This document shows, piece by piece, positions 43,104-56,147 of a DNA stretch of 64,000 bases. The DNA comes from Desulfothermus okinawensis JCM 13304 (GTDB taxonomy: Bacteria > Desulfobacterota > Desulfovibrionia > Desulfovibrionales > Desulfothermaceae), in assembly GCA_001311565.1 (NCBI GenBank), contig BBBM01000008.1, forward strand, positions 1 to 64,000, read 5' to 3'. A program made the translations under genes and the position numbers. The notes beneath the pieces were generated by a model. That model saw nothing but the letters and a program-made list of their open reading frames with translations. It did not search any database and was not told the DNA's origin. Position 1 is the stretch's first letter. The number at the start of each line of letters is the position of its first letter.

Positions 43104-44603
43104 TTGAACAGTACAGAGCAAAGGAGTAACTTAATAAAACAGAGATTTGAAAAGGCTGAGAGTTTAGAGAAACAAGGTATAAATCTTTTTCCAAATACCT
43201 TTAGAAAAAAAACAAGACATAATTGAAGTCAAAGAAAATTATGGATCCCTATCAAATGAAGAGTTGGAAAAAGTAGAAGATAAGATTGTGGTAGCTGGAA
43301 GAGTTATGTCCATTAGGTCATTTGGTAAGGCCACTTTTGCACATATACAGGATCAATCTGATAGGATCCAGATATTTTTGCAGCAAAAGCAGCTTGGCAC
43401 TGATGCCTATAAATTTTTCAAAAAAATTGGATATTGGTGATATTATTGGGGTTATTGGAAAGCCCTTTTTTTACAAAGACAGGTGAGCTAACCCTAAATG
43501 TAACCCACTTTGAATTGGTGACTAAATCTTTTCGCCCCTTACCTGAGAAATTTCATGGTTTAAAGGATGTTGAGGTAAGGTATAGACAGAGGTATGTGGA
43601 TTTGATTGTCAATCCAAAGGCCAGGGAGATATTCAGAACCAGGACCAGGGTCCTTAAGTTGATTAGGGCGTATTTAGACGAAAGGGGATTTATGGAAGTT
43701 GAAACTCCTATGATGCAGGTGATCCCAGGGGGGGCAACTGCCAGGCCCTTTGAGACATATCATAATGCCCTTGGTATGAAGCTTTATCTTAGGATTGCCC
43801 CTGAACTTTATTTAAAAAGGCTTTTGGTAGGGGGTTTTGAGAAGGTATATGAAATAAACAGGAATTTCAGAAATGAAGGTATATCCACACAACATAATCC
43901 AGAGTTTACCATGTTAGAATTCTACATGGCCTATGCAGACTACAATGACCTGTTTAAAGTTACAGAGGAGATGTTTTCTTACCTGGCAGAGGAGATATTG
44001 GGCTCTCAAAAGATTATTTACCAGGGAAATGAGATAGACCTCACTCCACCGTGGAACAAGCTTGGGTTTTATGAATCATTGGAAAAGATTGGCGGCCTCT
44101 CAAAAGACCAATATCAAGACATTGAAAGTGCAAAAAGGCTGGTTACGAAACTTGGAGAAAATGTAAAAGAATATGATACCCTTGGAAAGCTCCAGACAAA
44201 ACTCTTTGATCTGTTGGTTGAACCAAAGTTAATACAACCCCACTTTATATACCATTATCCAACAGAGGTGTCACCTCTATCTAGAAGGAATGATAAAGAC
44301 CCATCAATCACTGACAGATTTGAGCTCTTCATTGCAGGAAGGGAGATGGCAAACGCCTTTTCAGAACTTAATGATCCCAGGGATCAGAAAAAGAGGTTTG
44401 AAGAGCAGGCAAAAGAAAAGGCAAAGGGAGAAGAAGAGGCACATTTTATGGATGAAGACTATGTTCGTGCCCTGGAGTATGGGATGCCCCCTGCTGCAGG
44501 TGAGGGGATAGGGATCGATAGGCTCGTTATGCTGCTCACAGATTCGCCATCCATAAGGGAAGTTATATTGTTCCCATTACTTAAGCCAGAAAAAGACAAA
44601 TAA
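43104..44603 (+). CDS. lysS: Lysine-tRNA ligase (class II)
   Basis: About 500 residues. Start is TTG at 43104 with AAGGAG eight bases upstream; it gives a normal N-terminal helix ([20 protein letters not shown]). OB-fold region [20 protein letters not shown], motif 2 [20 protein letters not shown], motif 3 [20 protein letters not shown]. Slips near 43205, 43425 and 43470 only, then a long clean frame. Followed by the lipoprotein-export genes. Confidence 0.95.
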
Positions 44604-44615
44604 GACCACAAAGAT

Positions 44616-45845
44616 ATGTCTTCTTTTGAACTCTTTGTTGCCACGAAATACCTTTTAAGCCGCAGAAAACACAGCTTTATATCTGTGATATCTGTTTTTT
44701 CCATAGCAGGTATTGGCCTTGGTGTAGCTGCTCTCATAGTGGTTTTGGGGGTTATGAATGGCTTTTCCAACAATCTTCAGCAAAAGATTTTGGGGGTTAA
44801 TGCCCATATAATAATAACCAGTATCCAGGGTCCCATAGGAAAGTATAAAGGTCTGTGTCAGAAAATAAAGGGAATTAGCGGTGTAAAGGGGGCTATGCCA
44901 TTTTTGTATAGCGAGGTCATGGTAAGTTCCCAGAACGGAGTTAAGGGGGTTGTGTTGAGGGGTATTGATCCTCAATCTGCCAGGGATGTCTTGAACCTAA
45001 ATAAGGACCTGGTATTGGGTTCTGTGGATGATCTATCAGATTCTTCTGTCCCTCCGGTGATTATTGGGAAAGAGCTTGCCTTTAAGCTGGGTTTAGGTAT
45101 TGGGAGTTTTTTTAAATGTGTTAAGTCCCACAGGGGGGACTTCTTCTTTTGGTTTTATGCCCAAGATCAAGGTATTTAAGGTTGTTGGGATATTTGATAC
45201 TGGAATGTATGAATATGACTCATCTCTAATCTACACCAATATTTCTTCTGCCCAAAAATTGATTGGATTTAAAAAAAGACGTGGTAACAGGGATTGAGGT
45301 CAGTTTATATGATGTGTACAAGGCCAGAGACATTGCATCTTCTTTAAATAAGACACTTGGCCATAAATTTTTTTATCCAGACCTGGATGGATATGAATAA
45401 AAACCTGTTTTCTGCCTAAAGCTTGAGAAATTCGCAATGGGTGTAATCCTGGTCATGATAGTCCTGGTTGGTTCTTTTAGTATCATAACAACACTTTTTA
45501 TGCTTGTTATGGAAAAGAAAAAGGATATAGCAATTTTAATATCCATGGGTGCAACAAAGGGAGAGATTAAGAGAATTTTTGTCTGGCTGGGAAGTTTGAT
45601 TGGCCTTGTTGGAACCAGTGTTGGGTATTGTTTTGGGTTGGGAATTGGATATCTCATTGAAAAGTACCAGTTTATAAAATTGCCCAAGGATGTCTATTAT
45701 CTGGATCACCTTCCAGTTGAATATAGCCCACTGGATCTTGTGACAATAGGGGTTGTGGCAATGCTTCTTTGTTTTTTTGGCTACTCTGTATCCAGCTTCC
45801 CAGGCATCTAAAGTAGAACCAGCGCAGGTCCTTAGATATGAATGA
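44616..45845 (+). CDS. lolC: Lipoprotein-releasing system permease LolC/LolE
   Basis: Inner-membrane permease for transfer of lipoproteins to LolA, about 410 residues. N-terminal [20 protein letters not shown] and the first helix [20 protein letters not shown], a large periplasmic domain, then three helices ([55 protein letters not shown]). The conserved end [20 protein letters not shown] is recovered across a slip at 45780. Other slips near 45112, 45273 and 45400. Overlaps lolD by 8 bases. One permease gene, so the complex is likely a homodimer (LolF-like). Confidence 0.93.
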
Positions 45846-46513
45846 GTTGTTGTATAAGGTGGAGGGAGTAACTAAAACCATTGTTCTTCCCACTGAGAAT
45901 CTGACGATCCTAAAAGGAGTAGAACTGGAAATAAAAAGGGGAGAGAGTGTTGCAATTGTGGGGGCCTCAGGGTCTGGGAAGAGTACTTTGTTGCACATAC
46001 TTGGGGGGTTAGATAAGCCAAGTTCAGGGAGGGTCTTTTTTTAAGGGTACAGATTTAACATCAATGGATGAGTCTCAAATGGCCCTGTTTAGAAATAAAT
46101 ACATTGGGTTTGTGTTCCAATTTCATCACTTGCTTGCTGAGTTCAATGTACTGGACAATGTGGCAATGCCAATGATTATAAGGGGGATAGATAAAAAAAA
46201 AGGCCTATGAGAGGGCTGGTAATGTACTTAGTCTTGTTGGAATGGGTGATAAAAAAAAACAGATGGTAAACACCTATCAGGGGGTGAGAGGCAACTTGTT
46301 GCTGTTGCAAGGTCACTTGTTGGGGAGCCAGAGGTGATACTGGCTGATGAGCCACTGGAAATTTGGACTTAGAAAATGCAGAAAAAAATTGGTGAAATAT
46401 TTACAAATTTAAATAGGGATATGGGACTTACAATAATCCTGGTTACCCACAATATGGAGCTGGCCCATCTAATGGGACGTGTTCTAAAACTAAAAGATGG
46501 GAAAATACAATGA
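45838..46513 (+). CDS. lolD: Lipoprotein-releasing system ATPase
   Basis: ABC ATPase of about 225 residues. Walker [20 protein letters not shown]-loop [19 protein letters not shown], signature [15 protein letters not shown] and Walker B VILADEPTGNLD (restored across a missing base at 46359). Slips also near 46040, 46195 and 46257. Shares 8 bases with lolC and 4 with bamA (ATGA), so all three are translationally coupled. Confidence 0.94.
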
Positions 46514-49163
46514 AGAAGATCTTGGGTTTGTTGATAATTTTAAGTGTTTTTCTGGTTAGTTCTGGTTATTGCAAAACAAAGAATATATTGGTCCTGCCCT
46601 TTGGATACAATGGATCTTCAAATTATTCTTATTTAATTGAAGACCTCCCAAAACTAATAAAAAGGGAACTGGAAAAAAAAGGGTTTTTCTGTTTATCCTT
46701 TAAATGATGCAGTGTCCTTATTAAAGAAACAGGGAATTACTGAATTAGATTCTAGCATAGTTAAAGATTTAACCATATTGGCTGGGGCAGATTTTGGATT
46801 GTATGGGAGTTTTACTCAAGTAGGTGAAGGATTTAGTATCGATGCAATGGTTGTTGATCCCTATGAACTGGGAGGGACGCGGGCCATTTATATCTCAAAA
46901 AAACGCCATAATAGATCTTATGTCTGCTGTATCAGAACTGGCTCAAAAGGTGAAAGAGGCTGCGTATCACAAGATGGTGGTAAAAGATATATTGGTAAAG
47001 GGAAACAAAGTACTTGGGTCTGATGTTGTATTGATGAGGCTTAAAACCATTAAGGGGAGTGTTTTTAATTTGGAGACAATAGATGAAGATTTAAAAAGGC
47101 TTTATAAAACAGGATATTTTGATGATATTTCAGTGGATGTTCAAGACACATCAGATGGTAAAATTGTTACTTTTATTGTTAAAGAAAAGCCAATTATTGG
47201 GACAATAATTATAAAAGGTGCAAAAAAATATTGATAAAAGCGATATATTGGAAACAATGGATACAAAACCTAAAGGACTTTTGAATTTAAAGGTGCTTAG
47301 TTCTGATTTAGAAAAGATAAGGGAATTATACAAGAAAAAGGGATATTATAATGTCAGGATCTCATATGATGTAAAGGATGTGTCTCCTGGTAGGGCTGAG
47401 CTAATTTTAAAAATCCATGAAGGTAAGAAACTCTATATAAAGAAAATAACCATAAAAGGAGTGAAACAATTAGATGAAGATGATGTAAAGGATGTACTGG
47501 CCTTGAAAACCAGAGGAATTTTTTTTCTTGGTTAACAGGAAGTGGAGTATTTAAGGAAGAGATGTTAGATAGAGATGTTGCTGCAATTGAGCTTTTTATG
47601 CCAATAAAGGTTTTGTTGATGTAAAAGTAGGTCAGCCAAAGGTTGAATTTAAAAAAAGATGGTATTTATATTACATACACTGTAATAGAAGGTATTAGGT
47701 ATAAAATAGGAGATATAAGTTTTAAGGGAGACCTGATTGTTCCTAAAAAAAGACCTCTTAAATCTTATTAAATTAGATGACTTAAAGAAAAAAAGATAAA
47801 TATTTTGACAGGTCTGTGCTCAGAGATGATTCAGAGGCTATTAGAAAATTTTATGCAGATTATGGTTATGCCTATGCAGAAGTAAATGTGGATATTTCAC
47901 GTAATATAGAGAAAAAAAAGGGTAAATGTTATTTTTAATATAATAAAGAGGCAGATGGTATTTATTAACAGGGTGGAAATAGAAGGAAACACCAAGACAA
48001 GGGAGAATGTAATCAGGAGATATCTTGCCATCTCTGATGGTGATAGGTTCAGTGCAAAAAAAGATCGATTTTTCCAAAGAGATGTTAACAAAATTGGACT
48101 ATTTTGATGATGTGAATATTGAGACTTCTCCAACGGGCAAAGAGGATGAGATGGATCTTAAGGTAAAAGTCAAGGAGAAAAGTACGGGATTTTTCAGTGC
48201 TGGTGCAGGTTATTCCAGTATAGACAAGGTATTTTTTACAGGTAAAGTAACTGAGAGAAATCTCTTTGGTAGGGGATATCAACTTTCATTCCAGGGGAGT
48301 TTTGGTGGAACTTCTTCGTATTATTCTTTGAGTTTTTGGAATCCTAACCTCTATGATGGACCACTTGGTATTGGAGTCGATCTCTACAATACTGAGAGGG
48401 AATATGACGATTATACCCTGGGGAGGACAGGTGGATCTCTGAGGTTTGGATATTCAATTGGGAGGTTCTCTAGATTCTATTGGAATTTTTCCACAGAAAA
48501 ATACAAAGTTTATGACATAGACGAATATGCAAGTGACGAGATAAAGGATTTAGAAGGAAGTAACTGGTCAAATTCAGTGTATGGTGCATTAGTTAGAGAC
48601 TCAACCAATAGGAGCTTTAATCCCACAAAGGGAAGCTTAAATAAGATCTCTTTAGAGTATTCTGGTGGAATACTTGGGGGTGATGACAACTTTATAAAAT
48701 TTGGCTATGAGTTTGGCTATCACAAAGATATTTGGTGGAAACTTGTATTTAATTTCCACTATGAAATGGGCATGGTATTTGAGAACAGTGGAGAAGATGT
48801 GCCAGATTTTGAGAGATATTATCTTGGTGGGTTAAACAGCGTGAGAGGTTATGATTATAGAGACATTTCCTGCAAAGACAGTGAAGGAAATGATGTTGGA
48901 GGATATAAGACCTATTTTACAAATGTGGAACTGACATTTCCCCTGAAAGAAGATATTGGCTTATAGGTCTGGTATTTTTTTTGATGCTGGAAATGTCTGG
49001 GACAAAAATGAGATGTTTGATCTAGACCTCTACAAAAGTGTTGGTGTGGGTATTAGGTGGAATTCTCCAATGGGTCCCTTAAGGTTGGAATATGGATATC
49101 CCCTGGATAATTTAAAAGATAATAAGGGAAAATTTGAGTTTTCTGTAGGAACATTTTTTTTAA
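46510..49163 (+). CDS. bamA: BamA outer-membrane assembly factor with extra N-terminal domain
   Basis: Omp85 protein of about 885 residues. Signal peptide [21 protein letters not shown], then about 150 residues resembling a TolB-N/CsgG-like domain ([40 protein letters not shown]), then POTRA repeats ([57 protein letters not shown]) and the beta barrel with [16 protein letters not shown] and [10 protein letters not shown]. The ending GTFF with TAA at 49161 requires one T fewer in an eight-T run; read literally, it would fuse with the next gene. Slips near 46690, 46900, 47225, 47528, 47600, 47655, 47750, 47795, 47925, 48060 and 48965. Confidence 0.93.
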
Positions 49164-49183
49164 ATAAACAAAGGAGGAGTGAT

Positions 49184-49744
49184 ATGAGAAAGGTATTAAT
49201 GTGGGTTTTAATGTTGTCTTTTGTATGGGCAAATATTGGATTTTGTGAAAACTATAAAATAGGTGTAGTGGATTTACAATATGTGTTGGAAAAATGTGAA
49301 GCTGGAAAGGCAGCAATAGCAAAGTTGCAGACAGAGTTTAAAAGTTTGAAGGAAAAACTGGATAAGAAAAAGGCTGCAATTGATAAGCTTAGGCAACAAC
49401 TTGACAAACAGCGTCTTATGTTAACCCAGGAGGCACAAATTGACAAGGAACTGGAATATAAACAAAAGGTCCAGGAATTTAAGACATTGTATTCAACATA
49501 TCAACAAAAGATGCAGATTAAGGAACGTCAGCTAAGGGAACCAATAGTAAAAGAGCTTGAAAAAGTATTAAAGCAGTATGGTAAAGAGAAAAATTTTACT
49601 TTAATAATAGATAAGAGAAATAGTGGTGTGGTTTACAATAGCCCCAAAATCGAAATTACCAAAGAGGTCATAGTTAAGTTTAATCAGGCCTGGAGGGCCA
49701 GGAAAAAAATAGATTATGCCTATTTCTTTAGCTCTGTTTATTGA
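49184..49744 (+). CDS. skp: OmpH/Skp family periplasmic chaperone
   Basis: About 186 residues. Signal peptide [20 protein letters not shown], then [20 protein letters not shown] and a long coiled coil (49300-49560), ending [28 protein letters not shown] precedes the ATG. It holds unfolded outer-membrane proteins on the way to BamA, its upstream neighbour. The C-terminal 9 residues ([10 protein letters not shown]) derive from the same dispersed repeat that ends hisS. Confidence 0.9.
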   Translation: MRKVLMWVLMLSFVWANIGFCENYKIGVVDLQYVLEKCEAGKAAIAKLQTEFKSLKEKLDKKKAAIDKLRQQLDKQRLMLTQEAQIDKELEYKQKVQEFKTLYSTYQQKMQIKERQLREPIVKELEKVLKQYGKEKNFTLIIDKRNSGVVYNSPKIEITKEVIVKFNQAWRARKKIDYAYFFSSVY

Positions 49745-49770
49745 TTGGGTTATGGATCAAGTGATTAGTG
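49717..49770 (+). repeat. Dispersed repeat, copy 2 (54-bp unit)
   Basis: Matches 34802-34855 at 51 of 54 positions, starting TGCCTATTTCTTTAGCTC and ending AAGTGATTAGTG. Followed by tandem GTGATTAGTG and GGTAGAA units to about 49810. Confidence 0.85.
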
Positions 49771-49894
49771 ATTAGTGAATAGTGAAAGGTAGAAGGTAGA
49801 AGGGCGAAGGTTGTATGTGAAAGTGTGAGTGTATGTGTGTGTATGGAAGTTACAGACCACAGAGACAGATCACAGCAAAGAAGGATGAAGAGTA

Positions 49895-49929
49895 CTAAAA
49901 CGTTGAACCTTGAACTTTGAACTTTAGAC
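49895..49929 (+). repeat. GTTGAAC repeat, third site
   Basis: CTAAAACGTTGAACCTTGAA followed by CTTTGAAC, same unit as at 34866-34912 and, inverted, at 19402. The 281-base gap 49745-50025 contains only this and low-complexity GT/CA-rich sequence. Confidence 0.75.
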
Positions 49930-50025
49930 ACCCACAGACACAGATAACATACACAGACACATCAAAAGCTTGAGACTTCGGAGTTAGAGGAATAAGCAGA
50001 AAATAGATTTTATAGGGGCGCTTTT

Positions 50026-51068
50026 ATGAAATACAGACTTAGCCAGCTGGCTGCCCTCTTAAAAAGGGAATTTATTGGCGAAGATGTGGAAATTTTGGGT
50101 TGCAACACCTTGATGGATGCCAGGGAATGGGAGATTTCTTTTTTTGGCCAATCCAAAATATGCAAAATATCTCAAATCTACCAGGCTGGTGCTGTTATTG
50201 TGGACCATAGTTACAAAGATAGTGTCAAAAATAGTATTATAAGTGACAATCCTTATCTGGACTTTGCAAAGGTTGTATCCCTGTTTGCAAAGGAGCAGGG
50301 AGAGTTTCATGGAATCAGCGAATTCTCTTATGTCCATGAGGATGCTGTAGTTGGGGAAGGGGTTACCATATATCCTTATGTATACATTGGTCCCAGGGCT
50401 AGAATTGGCAAAAGCACTAAAATTTTTCCCGGGGTCTATATAGGTGAAGACGTTTCAATTGGCGAAGAATGTATCATTTACCCCAATGTTGTAATAATGG
50501 GTGGGTGTGAAATAGGAAATAGGGTAATTTTACATCCAGGTGTTGTAATAGGAGCAGATGGTTTTGGATTTGCCTTGGGTGATGAAGGCAGGGAGAAATT
50601 CCCACAAATTGGCAAAGTAGTAATTGAAGATGATGTGGAGGTGGGAGCCAACTCAACTATTGACAGGGCAGCTTTGGGAGAGACAAAAGTAGGCAGAGGG
50701 ACTAAAATAGATAATCAGGTACAGATTGGCCATAATGTGAAAGTGGGTGCAAACTCTGTTATAGTTGCCCAGGTGGGGATTGCTGGATCAACAACCATTG
50801 GTAACAATGTGATACTTGCAGGACAAGTGGGTATTGTTGGCCACGTAAATATCACAGATGGAGTTATTATTGGCGCTAAATCTGGGGTTTCAAAGGACAT
50901 AAAAAAAGAAGGGGATTTATAGTGGAGCACCTATTATGGAACATACAAGGTTTTTAAGGACATGTTCCACTATCCAGAAACTTCCAGATATGTATAAGGA
51001 AATTCGATATTTAAGGAATAAGATAGAATCATTGGAAAAACAGGTAAAAAAAGGAACAGGACAGGTAA
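50026..51068 (+). CDS. lpxD: UDP-3-O-(3-hydroxyacyl)glucosamine N-acyltransferase
   Basis: Third step of lipid A synthesis, about 347 residues. N-terminal uridine-binding domain ([18 protein letters not shown]), left-handed beta-helix hexapeptide repeats (50330-50900), catalytic His region [20 protein letters not shown] and the C-terminal helix [20 protein letters not shown]. Slips at 50903 (seven-A run) and 51053. With one A fewer at 51053 the gene ends at TAA 51066-51068, three bases before fabZ. Confidence 0.94.
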
Positions 51069-51071
51069 GTT

Positions 51072-51524
51072 ATGGGAAAATCATTTATGGATATAAGGAA
51101 AATTATGGATCTACTGCCCCATAGGTTCCCCTTTTTATTAGTAGATAGGGTAATTGAGTTTGAAAAGGGCAAATCTTTGGTGGCAGTTAAGAATGTGACA
51201 ATAAATGAACCATATTTTCAGGGACATTTTCCAGACTACCCTGTTATGCCAGGGGTACTTATAGTAGAGGCAATGGCCCAAACAGGAGGAATCTTAACTA
51301 TAAACAGCATGGATAATGTTCCAGAAGGAAAGATATTTTTGTTTAGTGGTATAGAAAAGGTGAGATTTAGAAGACCAGTGTACCCAGGGGACCAGCTTAT
51401 TTTAAAGGCATTTTATATAAAGCACAAATTAAATATATGGAAGATGAAAGCAGAGGCATGGGTTGGGGATACATTAACAACTGATGGTATTCTCACAGCG
51501 GCCCTAGTTCACAGGGAGGTGTAA
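51072..51524 (+). CDS. fabZ: 3-hydroxyacyl-ACP dehydratase FabZ
   Basis: 150 residues, frame intact. [20 protein letters not shown], catalytic His in [20 protein letters not shown] and Glu in VEAMAQTGG. Position between lpxD and lpxA is standard for Gram-negative bacteria, where it balances fatty-acid supply with lipid A. Confidence 0.97.
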   Translation: MGKSFMDIRKIMDLLPHRFPFLLVDRVIEFEKGKSLVAVKNVTINEPYFQGHFPDYPVMPGVLIVEAMAQTGGILTINSMDNVPEGKIFLFSGIEKVRFRRPVYPGDQLILKAFYIKHKLNIWKMKAEAWVGDTLTTDGILTAALVHREV

Positions 51525-52284
51525 ATGGCAACAGAGATCCATAAAACAGCAGTTGTGGATGCAGGAGCAGACATTGGTCAAGGTGTATACATTGGACCAT
51601 ACGTAGTTGTTGAAGGAGAAGTGGAAATTGGTGATGCTGCAGGATAGAACCCTTTGCCCAAATCAAGAAATATACCAAAATTGGAAAAAATAATCACATT
51701 CATTCATATGCATGCATTGGAGGTCCTCCCCAAGACTTGAAGTTTAAAGGAGAAAAGAGCTATTTAATTATAGGTGATGATAACTGCATAAGAGAATATG
51801 TGACCCTAAATAGGGGAACAGAAGAGGGTGGAGGAGTAACAAAGATTGGTTCAAGGTGTCTTATTATGGCATATGCCATGTGGCCCATGATTGTATCCTT
51901 GGTGATGAGGTAATAATGGCCAATGCAGCTTCATTGGCTGGGCACGTTATAATAGAAGATGGTGCCATATTGGGAGGGCTCACAGCGGTTCATCAATTTG
52001 TTAGAATTGGTAAATACGCATATATTGGCGGCATGACAGGGGTTGCCCAGGACGTACCTCCTTATACACTTATTGCAGGTGAAAGGGGGAGTATGCGCGG
52101 GCTCAATTTAGTTGGACTTCGGAGAAGAGGTTTTTCTTCTGAAGATATAAAAAGACTAAAAAAGGCATATAAGATACTTTGGAGAGAAGGGTTGAGACAA
52201 GAAGAAGCCATTGAAAAGATTCAACTGGAATTTGGAGAAGATGACAAGGTCATGGAGATGATAAATTTTGTAAAAAAAAAGTGA
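51525..52284 (+). CDS. lpxA: UDP-N-acetylglucosamine O-acyltransferase
   Basis: First step of lipid A synthesis, about 253 residues. Beta-helix repeats, catalytic His in IMAYAHVAHDCILGD (restored across a slip near 51873), IGGPPQDLKFKGE and the LpxA-type C-terminus NLVGLRRRGFSSEDIKRLKK. Another slip near 51645. GGGAGGTG precedes the ATG, which immediately follows the fabZ stop. Confidence 0.94.
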
Positions 52285-52325
52285 AAGAGGGGTGGTTCCC
52301 CCGGTGAAAAAAATAAAGTAGCTCT

Positions 52326-53152
52326 ATGTCTAATAAAATTGGTGTTATTGCAGGAGAAGGAGAATTTCCTTTTTTTGGTGACCCAGGGTATAAAGGACCT
52401 GGGGAAGGAGCCTTGTGTGGTTGCAATAAAAGGACACACAAGGGAGGAGATATCTGCACTCACTGAAAATATCTTATGGATACATTTGGGGCAGCTGGGA
52501 AAGTTAATAAATTTTTTTTAAAAAAAATGCAGTGGATGAAATAGTATTTGCAGGTGCTGTGAATAAACCCAAGGCATTAAATATTAGACCTGATTTTCGG
52601 GCAGCGAAATTACTCTTAAAACTTAAATCCCATTCAGACAATGCCCTTTTAGAGGCAGTGGTAGATGAGCTTTCAGGTGAAGGTTTTGCTGTGATTTCTC
52701 CTACAAAATATGTTCCTTCTCTTATGGCCCCTAAGGGAATATTGACAAAGAGAAGGCCAAATAAAAGGGAAGTAAAAGATATAAAATATGGTTGGCCCAT
52801 TGCAAAGAGGCTTGGAGAGATGGACATTGGGCAGACAATAGTGGTAAAAGATAAGATGGTAGTGGCAGTAGAGGCTATGGAGGGGACAAACAACACAATA
52901 CTCAGGGCAGGTTCTTTAGTAAGAGAAGGATTAGTGGTAATAAAGATTTTTAAACCCAATCAGAGCCCTGTGGTTGATCAACCCAGTGTGGGTTTAAAGA
53001 CCATTGAAGTGATGAAGGAAGCAGGGGCCACTGTACTTGTTATAGAAGCTGAGAGGAGTCTTTTTTTTGAAAAGGAAAGGGCGATTTCACTGGCAAATGA
53101 GACTGGAATCTCCATAGTGGGGATTTTAGACGGACCAGATGAATTAGATTGA
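52326..53152 (+). CDS. lpxI: UDP-2,3-diacylglucosamine pyrophosphatase LpxI
   Basis: DUF1009/LpxI family, about 275 residues; makes lipid X in organisms lacking LpxH. Begins MSNKIGVIAGEGEFPFLVTQ, then VDEIVFAGAVNKPKALN and the conserved QTIVVKDKMVVAVEAMEGTN and KPNQSPVVDQPSVGLKTIE. Slips near 52372 and 52520. It follows lpxA as is usual; the Gfo/Idh oxidoreductase gene often found between them is absent. Confidence 0.93.
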
Positions 53153-53153
53153 T

Positions 53154-53641
53154 TTATTTGATAAAACCAATTTGTTCATGAGAGAGTAATATCTGTTTTA
53201 TTTTTATACCAGATGAAAATCCTCCTATCTGGTTGTTCTTTTTAAGTACCCTATGACATGGGATTATAATGGGCCAGGGGTTTTTGTTTAATGCACCGCC
53301 AACTGCCCTTTGCCCCTTTTTCAAATCAATTAATTGTGCAAGTTTTTGATATGATATTGATTGTCCGAATCTTGTGTTTTTAAATAGTGTTATATAAACC
53401 CTTTTTTTGAAAGGGGGTTACTATATCCCAATTTAAGGGTGGCAGGTTTTTGGGGTGTTTTTTTTGGATGAAGTATTTAGTAAAAAAAATCAAGGGCCCC
53501 TTTGCCAATATCTGATTCTATAGATGGGGTTAAATTGGGTGGTAGTTAATCTTTGATAGTACTATCTTTAAAATAAGATTTTTTTTCTGTTATTAGTTCA
53601 ATTTTTAAGGGCGGGAAAAATAAGGTTTCTGTTTTCTTCAT
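53154..53641 (-). CDS. ogt: Methylated-DNA-protein cysteine methyltransferase
   Basis: DNA repair protein removing alkyl groups from O6-alkylguanine; about 162 residues. Heavily interrupted, so no long open frame shows, but the C-terminal domain is clear: FKNTRFGQSISYQKLAQLID, RAVGGALNKNPWPIIIPCHR with the acceptor Cys in PCHRV, then KKNNQIGGFSSG. The N-terminal part (MKKTETLFFPPLKIELITEK) contains several slips between 53410 and 53580. Lies opposite to its neighbours, between lpxI and mreB. More slips than average could also mean it is decaying. Confidence 0.85.
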
Positions 53642-53672
53642 AAAAAATAAATTACTTAGAGAGAACTTAGTT

Positions 53673-54717
<1,045 letters not shown>

Positions 54718-54756
54718 ATTTAAGAGTACTATATGGGGTATGTGTAAAAGATATTT

Positions 54757-55619
54757 ATGAAGAATATAAAGACCTTAATGAAATGGATTGTTTTATTAGT
54801 CTTAATATATCTTGGTTTATTTACTTGGAATGTAAAGACACATAAATTAGATTGGATCTCCCATGAGATGGGCTTAAACATTGTTGGATTGGTCCTTACA
54901 CCAGGAAAGTTTTTACAAAGAGAGATCAAAAATGTGTGGATGGATTACATAGATCTTCGAAGGGTGAGAGAAGAAAATAAGATATTGATAAAAAAAAATA
55001 AAGAGCTAGAGCTGGAAAATATTTCCTTAAAGATAAAGGTACGGGAATGGGATAGGATTAGAAAACTACTTAATTTTAACCCAATTAAAAATTGGGAATT
55101 TGTTGGTGCAAGGGTACTTTTATATAAAAATAATGAATCAGAATTTTTAAATTGTATTTTAATAGATTCTGGAGAAAGGCAGGGGATAGTCAAAGACCTT
55201 CCAGTAATTGTGCCAAGGGGTCTGATTGGTCGAGTCTTAAAGACATCTTTTAATTTTTCCACTGTGCTCCTCATATCTGATACTAACTCTAGAATACCAG
55301 TTATTTCAACCATTCACAGAATAAAAGGCATAGCCAGGGTCTTGGGTCAGCAGAAGAATTGGAGGTAAAATACATTCCAATTACAGCCCCCCTGGACACC
55401 AATGAAGAGTTTGTTACGTCTGGTCTTGGGGGCATTTTCCCCAAGGGAATTCCTGTAGGTATTGTTGTGTCTATAAAAAAAAGATCCCACCTCTCTCTTT
55501 AAAAAAAGTACGTATAAAGCCCTGTGCACACCTATCCCAAATAGAAGAAGTACTGGTAATTAAAAAATCAAAAATGCAAATATCAGGTAAGCCACAGGAA
55601 AAAAAGTTTAAAAAAATGA
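54757..55619 (+). CDS. mreC: Rod shape-determining protein MreC
   Basis: About 287 residues. One N-terminal transmembrane helix (WIVLLVLIYLGLFTWNV), coiled coil (YIDLRRVREENKILIKKNKE), then the beta-rich periplasmic domain with GLIGRVLKTSFNFSTVLLIS and TSGLGGIFPKGIPVGIVVSI. Slips near 55362, 55480, 55505 and 55600. Removing one A at 55600 gives a TGA that overlaps the mreD ATG (ATGA). Confidence 0.92.
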
Positions 55620-56111
55620 GAGACTTGTTGTGGTGGTGCTTAATCTCAAGCGTTGGTGTATTTTTTTAGGTGTTATTTTCATGTGGATCCATATCTTGCG
55701 GCAATGGTTTTATTTTTTTCAAAGACAAAACCATGTTAAGGCTATCTTTTTTTGGATGTCTATGGATATTAATTCTAGAGGGATATTCAGACTTGCCCTT
55801 TGGGGCTATACTTCTATACTACCTGGGAGTGAGCTTTTTTTTATTTTTGGCTAAAGGAATTTTTTAAAATCTGATAGTTTTTTTATTTGTGATTATTCTT
55901 TCATTTATTTTTGTTGTACTTTATCATATATCTATTGTTATAATTTCAGAGATGTCAGATATTTATATTGATATACATGTATTGTTTGCAACTGATTTGA
56001 AGAATTTGTTTTTTTTCCCTTTTTTTTTGGTGGTCTTATTCATTTCTATATAATAAATATTTCTTTGAAAAAAAAAGATTTTTTTGGTACTACATAAATA
56101 TTATGATGTGA
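55616..56111 (+). CDS. mreD: Rod shape-determining protein MreD
   Basis: Small polytopic membrane protein, about 165 residues. DPYLAAMVLFF and LILEGYSDLPFGAILLYYLG correspond to the usual MreD pattern. Very T-rich, with slips near 55668, 55720, 55740, 55862 and 56010, so residue-level reading is poor. Identity rests on position between mreC and mrdA plus the hydrophobic profile. Confidence 0.8.
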
Positions 56112-56147
56112 ATATCAAGATCTATAAGGTGTGGAGCAATAGTATTA

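Noticed and set aside
49140-49200. BamA-Skp fusion protein as read literally
   Set aside because: The fusion arises from an eight-T run; skp has its own AAAGGAGG and signal peptide, and BamA ends at its normal final strand.
49745-50025. GTGATTAGTG and GTTGAAC units as a CRISPR array
   Set aside because: Units are short, unevenly spaced, without unique spacers of constant length, and no cas genes are nearby.
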